Shown: positions 1-11,082, counted from the stretch's first letter. The stretch is 64,000 bases of DNA from Aulostomus chinensis (GCA_037954235.1 JBBMOA010000015.1:5877001-5941000); one strand, 5' to 3'. Numbers and translations are program-made. Notes: a model not told the origin generated them from the letters alone.

Positions 1-886
1 GGCTCTTTCAGGATAGAAGCGAGTTCGGGGGGGGGGGGCACTCTTGCTATATCAGATGTGGGATAACTTCCTCTGAGGTCATTAGAGGTGTGCTTGGTGT
101 GTGCACCATAACAAGGACCCCCAGTTTACATTGACTCCTGTGTGAGGGACGCCACAAATGGGGGAAGCACCAGTTTGTGAGACACCCTGGGATTAAAAAG
201 GTACAGTGGAGGATGCGTGAAGCGTATGCACGTATCCCTCAAGCACTATAGCATCCAGTTCAAGATGGGGTGACCTTCACTATACTGCCCCTTAGATGTA
301 CCTCCTGTTATCTCCCCTCTGATATTCAAATGCAGCAGCCTGTTGATTGTTTATCAAGTGTTGTGGTGTGAAGATAGCTGGTAACGCACATAAGTATATA
401 TTTCAAGTATATTTCTGCCTTAAATGTCTCTCAAGATGGATGGAGACTATGCGGGAGGAGTATTCAAAAGGCCCAAATAATAAATAAGTCAGAACAATCG
501 CTGTTCATTAAGAGCACAGCAGTCTTTCAGGGGGTTTTCTTTTCCATCGCTTTCACACTGTAAAAACGTCACCCAAGAGCATCTTTATACACATATTTTT
601 CCACTATTCCCCCCACACACATGCACACCAATTATTTCTCATGTTTGTGTACTTGTTTACTCCATTGACCACTGGAGTGATGCAGGGCGAAAGGGATTTT
701 TGCACTTATTTTTTGCAAAGACTGTAGCTCTACGTAAACAACTCACTCCAGAGCCACTTTGGTCCAATATTCATCAGTTTAAGAGGGGCCACAGACACCA
801 GTTTTTTTTTTTTTACAGTTGCATAAAGTGCATCTCAGGGGGGATCTCAGCTACGATAACACTTTGATGTGGACTGCTGCAATTAC

Positions 887-1634
887 CAGTCCCTCAAGAA
901 AAATGCGATTATGCGATATCGCATGATTCAGCGCATAACTGGCCAAAGTCCATACATTTACAAGGCGGCAGCATTTTTTCAAAGACGCCGCAGTTTCACC
1001 GCATAAATCGTCAATTTCCATGCAAAATACATAAAATACACGGGGCTTGCATGACTTAATAATCCCCGCATTTTCGTTGCAAAAACGTCACATATCTTCG
1101 CAGAAAGTTGAAAAATGTTAACACAAGAGCAGCCATTTTCCTCCTGTTGCCTTGAGAACGTTGTGAAGTGCCATCATCGGAAAGCTGCAAACCCCACAAA
1201 GAAGACATGATGAAGCCCGCAAATCAGTCTCTTTGGCAACAAAAGTAAGCTTGGAACTCGTTTGACTCGTCAATGTTTTGTAAGTTTGAGCCATGTGTCT
1301 ATTTAGGTCCGAAAAAAAATAAGATGAGAACTTAAGTATTCTCAGCACTTTATGTGACGCTTGCTTAACCTAGGAAGTAATTTGAAATGACTCTTTACAT
1401 GAAGGTCGTAGCCGAGTGAGAGAGTTGGGGGAGTCACTTCTTTTTCTTGTTCATCAAACAGCAGTTTTTGCAAATTCCTGCAATTTTTGCAAATTCCTGC
1501 ACTTCCACCGCATAAAATTGCATAAATATCCTGCATATTCCACTGCATTTTTTTAAGAAAACGTCCCGTGTAATCAAGGATTTTTGCCTGCAACAATCAC
1601 AAAAAAACTCAACAGCGTTTTTCTGGAAGGACTG
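887..1634. mobile_element. Non-autonomous cut-and-paste DNA transposon, hAT-like, complete with TSD
   Basis: The element starts with CAGTCCCTCAAGAAAAATGC. On the opposite strand its other end reads CAGTCCTTCCAGAAAAACGC, which matches at 17 of 20 positions. The hexamer AATTAC lies directly outside both ends (881-886 and 1635-1640), an exact target-site duplication. The 748-bp interior has no transposase ORF. It carries subterminal repeats of the GCATAAAATTGCATAA and GCAAATTCCTGCA type on its right side and a GCGATTATGCGATATCGCAT block on its left. CAG...CTG ends suggest hAT, but hAT usually makes 8-bp duplications, so the superfamily is open. Confidence 0.8.
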
Positions 1635-1710
1635 AATTACAGGACCTTGAGGATCGAAACAAACAAGAGATTGATTTGACTTCATTGTGGTTGTATACCA
1701 CCATGGTGTT

Positions 1711-1826
1711 GACTGTCACAGTGACCTTGACTGTTCACCTTTGACCCCCAATGACTTTTTTATGTCATCGTGGAGTCCCAGAGGATGTTTGCACCAAATC
1801 TGACAAGATTCCGTCCAGGTGTTCCA
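1711..1826 (+). repeat. Diverged fish interspersed repeat (GTCACAGTGACC family), copy 1
   Basis: It contains TGTCACAGTGACCTTGAC, then TTTGACCCCCAATGAC, then GTTTGCACCAAATCTGACAA and ATTCCGTCCAGGTGTTCC. The same word order recurs at 15047-15168 and 46751-46900. I recognise it as a short repeat common in fish genomes; its class is not clear to me. Confidence 0.6.
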
Positions 1827-1993
1827 AAGGTACCTTGTTGCCAGTGGCTCTGAGCCATGACTATCACCGGTGTGGAGGCATAGAACTCAGCTGTTTTTTT
1901 TTACTAATCAGTGACTTGAGTCTAGTACAATTCGTACATAAGTGCTAATCATTTTTCTCAGTTTGAGACTTGTGTCTACTTCTTGACTCTCAC

Positions 1994-2161
1994 CTCAGGG
2001 ATCCATAAGGCACAGCTGACGTGGACCCACTTGGTTCCACTGCGGGTGGGCTTGAGGGCGCCACCCCTCTTGGGGCAGAGCAGACATTTTGGCTGGACGC
2101 CCAGAGCGCAGGTCCGACACAGCCAGTTCCCCTGCGGTACCTTCAGGATGCCATAGCATGC
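1994..2161 (-). CDS. jade2: JADE2 internal exon: second half of PHD finger 1 and zinc-knuckle/extended PHD start
   Basis: This 168-bp exon encodes 56 residues in phase 0, from ACYGILKVPQGNWLCRTC to HVSCALWIPE. JADE proteins are scaffold subunits of the HBO1 (KAT7) histone acetyltransferase complex with ING4/5 and MEAF6; their PHD-knuckle-PHD module reads the histone H3 tail in the nucleus. Here residues C2, C15 and C18 complete the Cys4-His-Cys3 finger begun in the previous exon. CLLCPKRGG supplies the knuckle cysteines and WVHVSC starts the extended PHD. The acceptor (TCTCTGGCAG) and donor (GAG|GTGAGA) are good, and no stop interrupts the exon. KRGGALKPT fits JADE2 better than JADE1, which has KKGGAMKPT as I recall it. 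The second PHD exon lies beyond position 1. Confidence 0.92.
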
Positions 2162-2178
2162 CTGCCAGAGAAATAAAA

Positions 2179-2235
2179 AGAGAGAGAGAGAGAGAGGGAG
2201 AGGGAGAGGGAGGGAGAGAGAGAGAGAGAGAGAGA
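2179..2235. repeat. (AG)n/(GGGAGA)n microsatellite next to a splice acceptor
   Basis: A 57-bp run of AG with GGGAG interruptions. On the transcribed (minus) strand it is a CT tract starting 18 bp upstream of the exon, so it overlaps the region where the polypyrimidine tract lies. Confidence 0.9.
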
Positions 2236-2409
2236 CATTAGGATGTGAGTCAGGCAAAGAGACTCTTACTTTGTTCAAATGTTAAGAAATATTCAGTGAA
2301 GAAGCGTAATGAAATTCCTCTGTCAATTTACATTCCAAAACACTGCAGCGAGTTTCCGTGTATTTATGATTTTGAGGCTGGATGAGAGATGGAACCAAGA
2401 TTTACGAGC

Positions 2410-2449
2410 GGCTGGACTTGAACCCAGACATGATCTGAACCAGCTACGC
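2410..2449 (-). repeat. tRNA-like fragment, possible SINE head remnant
   Basis: The minus strand reads TGCGTAGCTGGTTCAG, which is like an A box, followed after a short gap by GGGTTCAAGTCCAGC, which is like a B box. The spacing is far too short for a working tRNA gene, so a shortened tRNA-derived SINE head is more likely. A chance match is possible. Confidence 0.3.
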
Positions 2450-4019
2450 AACCAGGCTCATTGTCTTGTTATTGTGTCACAATCCCATTACTTTGATTTT
2501 TGGAAACCACATGCATTCAGTGGTTGCTGTTTCCAAAATAAAACAGTCCTATGCTTATTTCTCTTGTCACATAAAATTAGGCTATTCGCAAATTTCAAAT
2601 TGGCACGTTTCTCCCTCATCTCACAGCTCTTTAAATCGTCTTGCTGACTGCTATTCAGAAGACATAAACAACACACAAAAGACCACAGAACAATCTGTCC
2701 TCATGTTATCATCCTGCCCAAAACCTTTGTTTCAACCGGAATCGACTTAGCAAAGCGAGACATTTAGAGCACGTTATTCTATCATGCCTGCTCCACCCAT
2801 TTCCTCTTCCTCGAACACACAGGAGTGCTTTTATGCCAACATAATAGCACAGTTATATTTGATAAGATTCAGTCCCCAGGGTCAGACACGAAGAAAGATT
2901 TTATAGTGAGATGAAATGTAGCTCTCAATTCTGGTTTTGCAGAGTGATTCTGCAGTGAAGAGTGAGCCGCACTCCTTTTACAGCCACCTAGAAGTTCACT
3001 AAGGCCCTGCTGCAACATTCCTTGCAGGTCTCAATCTATTATCCCTCCCTCCTGACGGAGAGATACAGCATGTTTAGAGCTGAAATTGTTGACTGATTGT
3101 CAGTCAATAAAAATAGTTGATGGAAAAACAAACCAGACACGAGCAGGATGTTCTCAGCGTGACAGACAGAAACACATTGAGACATCGAGTATTCCGTCTT
3201 AATTAGAGGCAATTAAAGCAGTTTATTGATCAAACAAAAGACTTGAGTGAGAAGGGTCGGTGGTTCAGGGAGGTGACCTTACTAAAGACTGAAGACTGAA
3301 GAGAGGAATCTACTCGATACGCTCCGGGAGCAACAAGTCAATGTTTTATAAGACGCTTCCACTCCACAGTGAGGCTTTATGAAGCCCCCGCAATCAGACA
3401 GTGAGGCCAAAAGTTCCCACTTCCAACTGACCCGACTGGTTTTGATGAAGAAACCTTATTTAAAAAAAAAGAAATCATTTGATCGTTTCTCTTTGTGTCG
3501 TCCACTCATCTGTCCCGTCGGCTCTATTCACACGGCTCGCGCTTGCACGCAGCAACCTCACTGTTTCACTGACGTTTAACATGATTCATCCAGAAGGGAG
3601 GTTCTGTTGTCTGCGCTGTGTGTTTGTGCATCAGCAGGTTTACAAAAATGTTCCATAGTGAAAGGGTGAAGGAGCGCGGGTCAAGGAGGAGCCCCTTACA
3701 ATTTGGAGTGGATCAGGTTCACAGTCTTTTGTTAATATAGCGGTAAAGTGAGGCAGCCACTGATCTTCTTTCACACAAGCACCACTTGTGATATTGGTGC
3801 TGTATACAACATGGTCATGCATGTCATTCCACATGTAAAGCTGGATGTAAAGCGGCCAAATCTGGTCATCGTTATTTTGCTTGTGCAACGCAGCATTGAA
3901 CTTTTATTTTCCATTCTTTTTTTGATGTACATTTTGAAAAAGTCAAAACAAGGATCCTTAGTTAAACTATGCAAGCTCACATTACAGTGCATTCGCTCGA
4001 AGTGATATGAAACAATGAC

Positions 4020-4231
4020 CTGATGAACGCAAACGTTGCACTTGTCACAGAAGACCATCTCGTTGCCATCTTCCCCCTCCGGCGAGCGGCAGACGTCACA
4101 CACCACGTCCTCGTCGTACTCGATGCCCAGGCCTTCCTCCGTCTCGATGGCCTGCTGCATTTTCTCCTCACACACACTCTCCAGCTCCACCAGAACAAAC
4201 TCCATCGTCAGCTCGTCCAACTCCGGCAAAG
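4020..4231 (-). CDS. jade2: JADE2 internal exon: EPL1-like region and first half of PHD finger 1
   Basis: This 212-bp exon starts with two bases (CT) that complete an Ala codon with the G left by the previous exon, then gives 70 codons and ends in phase 0 after CVHQ. It carries PELDELTME, the strongly conserved AIETEEGLGIEYDEDVV block, and the PHD1 ligands C44, C47, C61, C64 and H69 (exon residue numbering, first full codon = 1); the next ligand is C2 of the following exon. The motif SPEGEDGNEMVFCDKCNVC matches JADE2 rather than JADE1 (SPDG..., NIC). The helix reads MEFVLVELE where I recall ERVLEELE in vertebrate JADE proteins, so R and E are replaced by F and V. The acceptor is CATCCACAG and the donor is the weak CAG|GTCATT. 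Confidence 0.93.
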
Positions 4232-4940
4232 CTGTGGATGAGAAAACTTGATTAGTGTTTTTTACTCCTGGGCAGCAGATCCCCTCCCATCAATGCTCCA
4301 AAATGACATCACTGCTGGAATGAGGGATGAATATGGGAGAAAATACTACACCTGGACAATTACAACTTATCTGACTGAGACGTGTGTCTTCATCATGTGT
4401 TTTATGCTGTTTTGCGCTAAGTATATAATTGCAGATATGAAAACATTAGGACTTAAAAGGGGCAGCAAGCCAGTGGTTGGGTTTGAATTGTGGTTTTTCG
4501 GGTCATGGCCGTGGTCCGTTTCGGTTTTTACGTCAAACAGAAGAAGAAGCAAATGACAGCGAAACACACGGACACTCAGAATGAGATGAAATGAATAAAC
4601 AACACAAATCACGGCTGTGGTTTGATACCATTAGTGACAGGAGTGTCACGTGTGCAGCCTTGGGCTCGCTTTGAACGGTTCATTTTGTAGAAATTCGGAT
4701 CTCCATCCTTAGAAATCGAGTAATCTTTGATAATACAAACAGGCATCATCAAATGCTAAACTACCAGTTATATTGGCCAATTAGAAATGTGGTGAAAATA
4801 CAAACTCAAATACTCTCAGGATATAAACCCAGGAGAAACTAAAGTGATAGAGACAGAAGTATACGAGATATAGCTGTATAAATGTACCTATGGTATGATA
4901 GCGGTGATTTGCAAGGATTTCTAATGATATACTACAGACC

Positions 4941-5020
4941 AGGGGTTCCCAACCACACGGCCTCAGACTGGTACCAGGCCTTGGGCTGTTTTCAACTGGG
5001 TCGCAAAAACTGTCAGAGGC
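4941..5020 (+). mobile_element. hAT (Charlie-like) terminal fragment
   Basis: It begins CAGGGGTTCCCAACCACACG and continues with an ACTGGTACCAGGCC block. This matches the well-known hAT end of the CAGGGGTCCCCAACC...GGACCGGTACCGG type. No matching opposite end is seen before the CA array at 5120, so this looks like a truncated remnant. Confidence 0.55.
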
Positions 5021-5117
5021 CAGAGAGCAGCTGCACACCTACAGTACACAGCACATACAGAACTGCTCAAAACCTCAATCATTTTCAGTGTCCAGACCAT
5101 TTTGAGTCATGCTTCCC

Positions 5118-5119
<2 letters not shown>

Positions 5120-5174
<55 letters not shown>
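5120..5174. repeat. (CA)27 microsatellite
   Basis: An uninterrupted CA dinucleotide run of 55 bp in the jade2 intron. Confidence 0.97.
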
Positions 5175-5176
<2 letters not shown>

Positions 5177-6435
5177 CACAAGGTCGCTGTCTGTTTTCTC
5201 TGTGCCAGCTCAGGATGAAACGTGCTAGAAATTAGCTGCAGGAAGTGGGAGCGTGTGGACTTTAGCAGAGACATGCTACACATGTGCTCTGTAACTACAA
5301 GCACATTTGCAATCACAGCCAAGTGAAACTATGAAATTCGCCTTTAAGTCCCTTTTGCTGATAGCTCGCTTGACTGTGCCAATGTGTGCCGTCATTAGTA
5401 TTCCTGTGTGATTTGCATCTCAAAGTAATGCCTTGCTCTAAGGCTGCTTAATAGTTGATGAAAACTGATTTAAATGGAAAATGTGAGCATTCGTCCCATA
5501 AAAAATAAAAAATTTCGAGGTAGTGGGAAAGTAAACAGTCGGGTTTCCAGTAGCAGTAGCAAACTGATGCGGCTCGTTATGATCTCATTACATGCAGTGA
5601 GATTTAAATAATTACAGAAAATGGTTAGCAGCAAGGCATTAGATTGAGGGTGAAAAGAGAATCTTTTTCTGAAATATCAGATTATTTGGATTGTTGTTTA
5701 AAATCAGAAAAAGGTAATTTGAAATAAATATTATTAAGAGAGTAGATTGTGCCACAAATCCTGAATCCTCCAAGTAATGAACTATGCCTACACAAATTAA
5801 ATTAAATCATTTGCATAACCATAATCTCTGAATCTCAGATTTATAATAACAGAACCCATTATAATGTGATTGTTTTTTTAAGTTCTGCATTTCAGAGGAG
5901 ATTTTTCTCTCGCTACCAAATACAGCGCTAATCAATCCACATTTTCTCTTTCACATTATGTCTTAAAAACTCCTTGGCAGGAGTAATGAAGCTCTTGCCA
6001 TCCTGCACTCCGTATTTGAGGAATGTTTATTGATCTATTCGAAAGGATTTAGTAGGGAGTTTTTCCAAGTGGATAAAGTTGTTTATCTATTATTCACGTC
6101 ACTCAATCTTTTCCCACCCGAAAATAAATTAAAAAAATAACTTTACTTGCAGATTCTTGATCTTTACCAACATGGGGTCATGGGATTTTGTTGTAAAGGA
6201 GCGCAGCTTTGACTCTTTTATAAATTGTTATATTGTTTTAGAATATCAACTTTAAGATGGAATTCTATATCTGCTGCTGAATCACATATCACTCTTGGAA
6301 TCGTTCACTTAACTTTGGCCTGAAAGAAGAAGTTAAAGAAGGAAACAGAGGATTTAAAAGCTGCTTTTGAAAGAGCCGAGAACAAGGAAGTAGGGTTGGA
6401 CATTAACCTGCTCTGACATTCACATCATGAACTGA

Positions 6436-6471
6436 ACACGCGCGCACGCACGCGCGCACGCACGCACACAA
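6436..6471. repeat. CG/CA alternating tract
   Basis: A run of alternating purine-pyrimidine (ACACGCGCGCACGCACGCGC and onward) that is Z-DNA-prone. Confidence 0.85.
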
Positions 6472-6589
6472 AACAGGAACAACACATGTTTGAGGACTGT
6501 GTCTACTGCAGTGGATTTATCTTCAGTGTCTCATTGTTGGACCTCGTGCCAGTAGTACGCATAATATGCAGATATAAATTCATCATTTT

Positions 6590-6629
6590 GTGTATGTGTG
6601 TGTGTGTGTGTGTGTGTTTGTGTGTGTAT
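6590..6629. repeat. (GT)n microsatellite
   Basis: About 40 bp of GT with single interruptions (TAT, TTT). Confidence 0.95.
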
Positions 6630-6907
6630 ACATTCCTGCAGGCTGTTATGATGATAAAATCATAGTTATTCCTGTAAAAAAAAGTAATGCAGTACAAATT
6701 GCATGATAAGCCATGTAATTGTGAGGCAGGAAGTGAAAGGAGTGAGACTTTAGGCAGCCGCGATTCAGGCGACAGTACTGGTTACTATTAGCGAGACGTC
6801 AACCTACTGATGGGTGTCTTTACTGAGACGACCAGGACGACCAAACCAGATTCTCTGTGTGAGCCGATCGGGACATTTGCCGTCATTGGTAATCATTTAT
6901 TTCTTTG

Positions 6908-6985
6908 TGATTTCAAACCAGGATCTTTGCCCAACGTTAACCACTTAGTTTGTGTGCCTAAACCCTAAGCAGACTTTAACCATGG
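6908..6985 (-). repeat. Fish interspersed repeat (GGTTTAGGCACA...AAAGATC family), copy 1
   Basis: On the minus strand it reads GGTTAAAGTCTGCTTAGGGT, then TTAGGCACACAAACTAAGTG, then GGCAAAGATCCTGGTTT. The same word order recurs on the plus strand at 14550-14612. I recognise this as a dispersed repeat of spiny-rayed fish. The element ends are not clear; flanking sequence from about 6,720 to 7,200 may belong to it. Confidence 0.5.
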
Positions 6986-7872
6986 CATTGTCCCAACCAT
7001 TGTATAATACTGCATTTTTCACCAAAATGGAGAGGAACCTACCACATTCTGATTGATGAGGATTACCCATCTGACTCCTGCGATGCAGACGCACACAGTA
7101 TCGCTCGACGTGATAGGTGGACGTACGACCATGGAGCCAAAGCCCCTGACTGCCAGCTACTCTCACCATCACGTCTCTTATAAGACGCACAGATCAAATA
7201 CAGTGTAACATGGGCACTTGGGGAGACTTCAGGCAAGGAGCACTGCTGGAATATGAATGCAAATTCCGCTAGTGCATTGCCTATTTCTCACTGAAAGTGT
7301 GTTTATGTACTTTAGTGTAACATGAGATTGTTTTGCAGCTTTGCGACTTTGTTCAAAATTGGGAGGAATATGCATCATAGCTTTAGGTGTGAAACTACAG
7401 TATATGAATGTTTCGTGGCGACACAGCCTTCATCAGGCTTGAACAAACTAAAAATGGCTGCAAAAATAAAAGTGTTGCATTGGCATTTTTTTGTTCAGCG
7501 TAGGTTTGACGGAATGTGCTATAATGCCGCAAGGCCTGAGCTATCATAACAAGCTTCTGCTCCTTTAAAGCCAACAGGTTTCTTTCTTAGGTTTCTGAAA
7601 GAGATCAAGTTTTGTCTCTGCAAAATAATCAGGAAATCAATATCACAACACCTCTAAATCCAACTGAAAATGTTCAAATAATCCAAATCACAGGAAGACC
7701 AGTATCAAGTTCAGTGTTTAAATAAACACTCAGCTATACATGTCTGGAGTATGCAGAGATGTGGGACAGAAGATGCTGAATAATCCTATCGTGACTCTGC
7801 AGCTTCACCCAGCCAATCAGCCGTCTGTTTGTTTGGTCTGGGATTGAGGGTTATGAGATAGAACCTGCTTCA

Positions 7873-7910
7873 GTGTGTGTGTGTGTGTGTGTGCGTGTGT
7901 GTGTGTGTGT
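7873..7910. repeat. (GT)n microsatellite
   Basis: A 38-bp GT run with one GC interruption. Confidence 0.95.
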
Positions 7911-9014
7911 CTTAGAGAGAATGAATCTCAGAAATAAGGCCTGAAGCGCCAGCGGGGATTTATAAACATGATTACTACACTTTATCTGAAAGGACTCAAA
8001 CAGCTATCGAATAAAAGTGTGGAGATGGGAGAGATGCTCGGGGTCAGCAGTTGTCACCATGGCAAAATGGAGGCTGTAGCCAGGCAGGGGAGGGAGAGGA
8101 GACAGAAAACTGTTAAAGAGAAGACAAACTAACCCAATGAAGCAGGGGATGACAAAGAGGAGAGGAGTAAAGACAACAGGATGGATGGCTGCATATCTAC
8201 GGTATAAGGAGGCATCCATCAGGACTCTCCTCTAAATATGACTTGGACTATGTTTGATGTGACATGTCTAATTAGGATTATATGAATGCAAACGAGCAGG
8301 GAGGGGGCGGGGAAAGGCAGATGTTAAGCTTCAGGAAAATTGCAGTGAGATCATATTTTATCATAGAAGACGGTCTCATTTGGCTGAAAAAGCTTTGTTT
8401 TCATTGCTAATTTTATTGGCCTGGGAGCAACTGATATTGTCTTGACTACAAAATAACTGAGGAAACTTTTTTTTGTAATTTTCTGTTTTTCCAGCACTTC
8501 ACTCCCAAAAAGCAATTCTTCCTGAAGCCAACAGAGAATTTTAACATTTGCAGTTTTTACAAAGTTTCCACAAATTTCGATACTTTTTTTCCCCAGATTT
8601 TATAGCGTTGAAACCAGTTTTTGTAACTTTAAGAGAAAATTTTGAAAAATGATAATTCAACTGGTCTTTGAGGTGACTCAGCCCAAAAAACAAACAAACA
8701 AACAAAAAAATGCATTTGTTGGTGTCACCCTGTGAAGGTGCAGATTTAGTACTTTTCTCTGCAGATTTTTTTTTTATCATTTTACAATAAATATCACTTG
8801 AATTTTGGAAAAAAAAAATACAATTTGAAGAGTTTGAGGAAGCAGTGATTGACATGTTTTAATGATTATAACATGAGCAGTGCAATACAGGTGGCTTTTT
8901 TTTTATTGAAGTCCTGTATTTAAACAGATTTAGTACTGCTTTTAGGACTGATTTAATTCTGATTCAATGTATTTACTGAATATCATTCCAACATTAAGAT
9001 AGTTTTCTACTCAC

Positions 9015-9169
9015 CCATCTGTCTGAACTCGTGGTTGACCAGCTCCAGCCAGGCGACGTCAAAGTCATCCAGGTCGTAACAGCTGTAGGGCTGGGTGGGC
9101 GGTGGATGGGCGTGGCCCTCCCTCTCCTGCCGTGTGTGCGATGGACCTCCTGATGACTCTGGTAGTAAC
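9015..9169 (-). CDS. jade2: JADE2 internal exon: linker and YDLDD/WLEL segment
   Basis: This 155-bp exon begins with one base that completes an Arg codon (AG|G) from the exon at 45586-45429. It then reads LLPESSGG, a Pro/His-rich linker and CYDLDDFDVAWLELVNHEF, and ends one base into a codon. YDLDD followed by WLEL is the conserved start of the JADE EPL1-like region. The linker is poorly conserved between JADE paralogues and does not help choose among them. The acceptor is TTGTTTTCCAG and the donor is a perfect GTGAGT. The frame is fixed on both sides by the neighbouring exons. Confidence 0.92.
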
Positions 9170-10414
9170 CTGGAAAACAAACACACACGGATGTGCAAGT
9201 TATTACATGGTCTGTAAACACAACAACACAACTTGTCTTGACAACTTCAAAAATCTGCCTCTGCCAATTGCTGACGGCACATAAAACTAAATCATGATGC
9301 AGAACCACCAGTACTGAAACGGTGCATTTTTTCCAGTATAGAAAGTCTTTTATTTTCTGTTGGATCTGGAAGTATGCTTAATTAACACCTCCAGCCTTAA
9401 AGCTTCTAAGGAGGAACGGTTGACTCAGTGTCTTGGCCTTTCTCGCTGCAGGTCTGCGTCACGGTCGCACAATTCAAATAATCAAATCAGGCTCTCAGTC
9501 GCTGGTAGAAGAGTTCAACATCAGCTGCTGAGGGGCACTCACACCCACTTTAACAGACGTTTCAAAGCTTCTCAGACCTCAGCCACAAGGAGACGCTACA
9601 GGTGAAGAAGGCACACACTCCCCCTGGTCCAGTACGCAAACAACACCTTTTATACAAATGATTTGAAATTCTATGCCGAAATATGCAAACGAGCTTTTAT
9701 CTCAGCAGTACAAAATCGGAAATTGGATGAAGTCAAGCTCGAAATCCTCTACCTGGGCGACATTGTAGTGCCAAATGTTGTACAGAGAGGATTTTGGACA
9801 TTTCCTACTTGTGCCGACAGGAAGCCTTGGTCACGTCACCTCAGCAATAATGAGAACTCACTCATCATTACTGCATTATTATATTCGTAGTTTTTAAACT
9901 CAACTACACACCCAAATATCCAAGACAGCATCATGCATGGCTGCGTGTTCTCACAGCGCATAGATAAGAACGGAGAACTTGTTCCAGGCGAGAACCTGGC
10001 CGATCCATCGGTGCCATACACCCAACTACCTTGCAGTTAACAACAAGGAGCCCAGGCAGGCGAACGAGTGGTGTGGCTTCATTCGTGACAACAGTGCCAG
10101 TTGTTGTCATGTAGTATGATCAGTGAAGAAAGGCTGGGACCAGCGGCACCACCAGCACCACTGCTCTCAAATCAGGCAGCCATCTTTTATGAGAAAACCT
10201 AATAAAAATCAAAGTTGCACAAATATTCTCCCCTTTCATCCATTTTAGATGATGACACAGTCTCGCCACAGCCAGCTTGACTCGCCCATCGGTTCCACAT
10301 CCTTTTCTGACAAACAATGCTGTCATTTATTTTTGCATCTTCAAAAGTCCTGGGACAGCTGTCCCTTCTCTCAGAAGAATCCCCACTCTTGAGTTTCTGA
10401 GTCACATGCATCTA

Positions 10415-10440
10415 CCCCCCCCCCTCCCCCCCCTCCCCCC
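10415..10440. repeat. C-rich tract
   Basis: C runs of 6 to 10 broken by single T (on the opposite strand, G runs able to form a quadruplex). Confidence 0.9.
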
Positions 10441-10660
10441 GAATAATAGAAGTGGTGTTTTTGATGAAAATGTCTGCAGGCTATTTTTTTTCCATATCAA
10501 AATTGATCAGAAATCAATAATGGAATCTATACTGACTGATAGGGCACTCTGAACACGCTGTCAAGGACAGTAGTTATTGGGAACCGCTTGTTTATGTCTG
10601 GGGCCATCGCTTACTGGCTGGTCCTGACCTCACGGGTCACAACAACCAAATCAGACACAT

Positions 10661-10679
10661 AAAAAAAAAAAAAAAAAAA
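10661..10679. repeat. Poly(A) 19
   Basis: A homopolymer run; no SINE body recognised upstream. Confidence 0.9.
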
Positions 10680-10852
10680 CAGAAAAAAACGCAGTAGAAA
10701 CGACGATGAATGGAGTGGTTGACAGGAAGCTCCTCCAGGCAGTGTCTGGTCTCCAGAGCCTCGGGTCTGAATGTCAATAACAACAGCAGGAAATAGGGTC
10801 GAGAGCTCTGCTCGACCCACTGGGAACCAATAAAGAGTCAAACACACAAAAA

Positions 10853-10890
10853 CATACACACACATGCACGCACGCACCCTCACACACACA

Positions 10891-10934
<44 letters not shown>
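10853..10934. repeat. (CA)n microsatellite with CG and CT interruptions
   Basis: An 82-bp interrupted CA array, purest in 10893-10932. Confidence 0.95.
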
Positions 10935-10936
<2 letters not shown>

Positions 10937-11082
10937 TCAATAAAACATGTGGATACTCTACAAGCTAATAGACACATACATATAGATAAAGCACATGCCG
11001 TCAGACACGCCACACCCGAATAAAGACAGCATACTCAGCGCTCCACAACAACTCAGTTGCATAGTAACACATGCGCACAGAT

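Larger units (their letters stand above)
1..1993 (-). other. jade2: jade2 intron, 3' part, running out of the window
   Basis: This is the intron that follows the exon at 2161-1994; its acceptor lies outside the window. It starts with a consensus donor (GTGAGA) at 1993. It holds a G run near 28-38, a bounded DNA transposon (887-1634) and a diverged fish repeat (1711-1826). I see no coding exon in 1-880 on either strand: no stretch resembles the second PHD finger of JADE proteins that should come next. Confidence 0.7.
2162..4019 (-). other. jade2: jade2 intron, 1,858 bp
   Basis: It joins two phase-0 exon ends (CAG|GTCATT donor and GGCAG|GCA acceptor). The donor lacks the usual purine at +3 but the junction restores an unbroken PHD finger. 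A (CT)n tract (transcript strand) lies just upstream of the acceptor, and a tRNA-like fragment lies at 2410-2449. The rest (2450-4019) is unremarkable to me. Confidence 0.8.
4232..9014 (-). other. jade2: jade2 intron, 4,783 bp
   Basis: It separates the PHD1 exon from the WLEL exon, with donor GGTGAGTAG and acceptor CCACAG. It contains a hAT-like end (4941-5020), CA/GT arrays and a fish repeat copy (6908-6985). The 5.4-6.35-kb part is AT-rich, with almost no simple repeats; 7.2-9.0 kb has one GT array and otherwise nothing I recognise. Confidence 0.8.

Noticed and set aside
2410..2449. Functional tRNA gene
   Set aside because: A-box and B-box-like words are too close together and no acceptor stem can be formed; kept only as a low-confidence SINE fragment.
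3771..4019. Continuation of the PHD1 exon ORF past CVHQ
   Set aside because: This is intron read-through; the exon stops at 4020 and the PHD finger continues at 2161.
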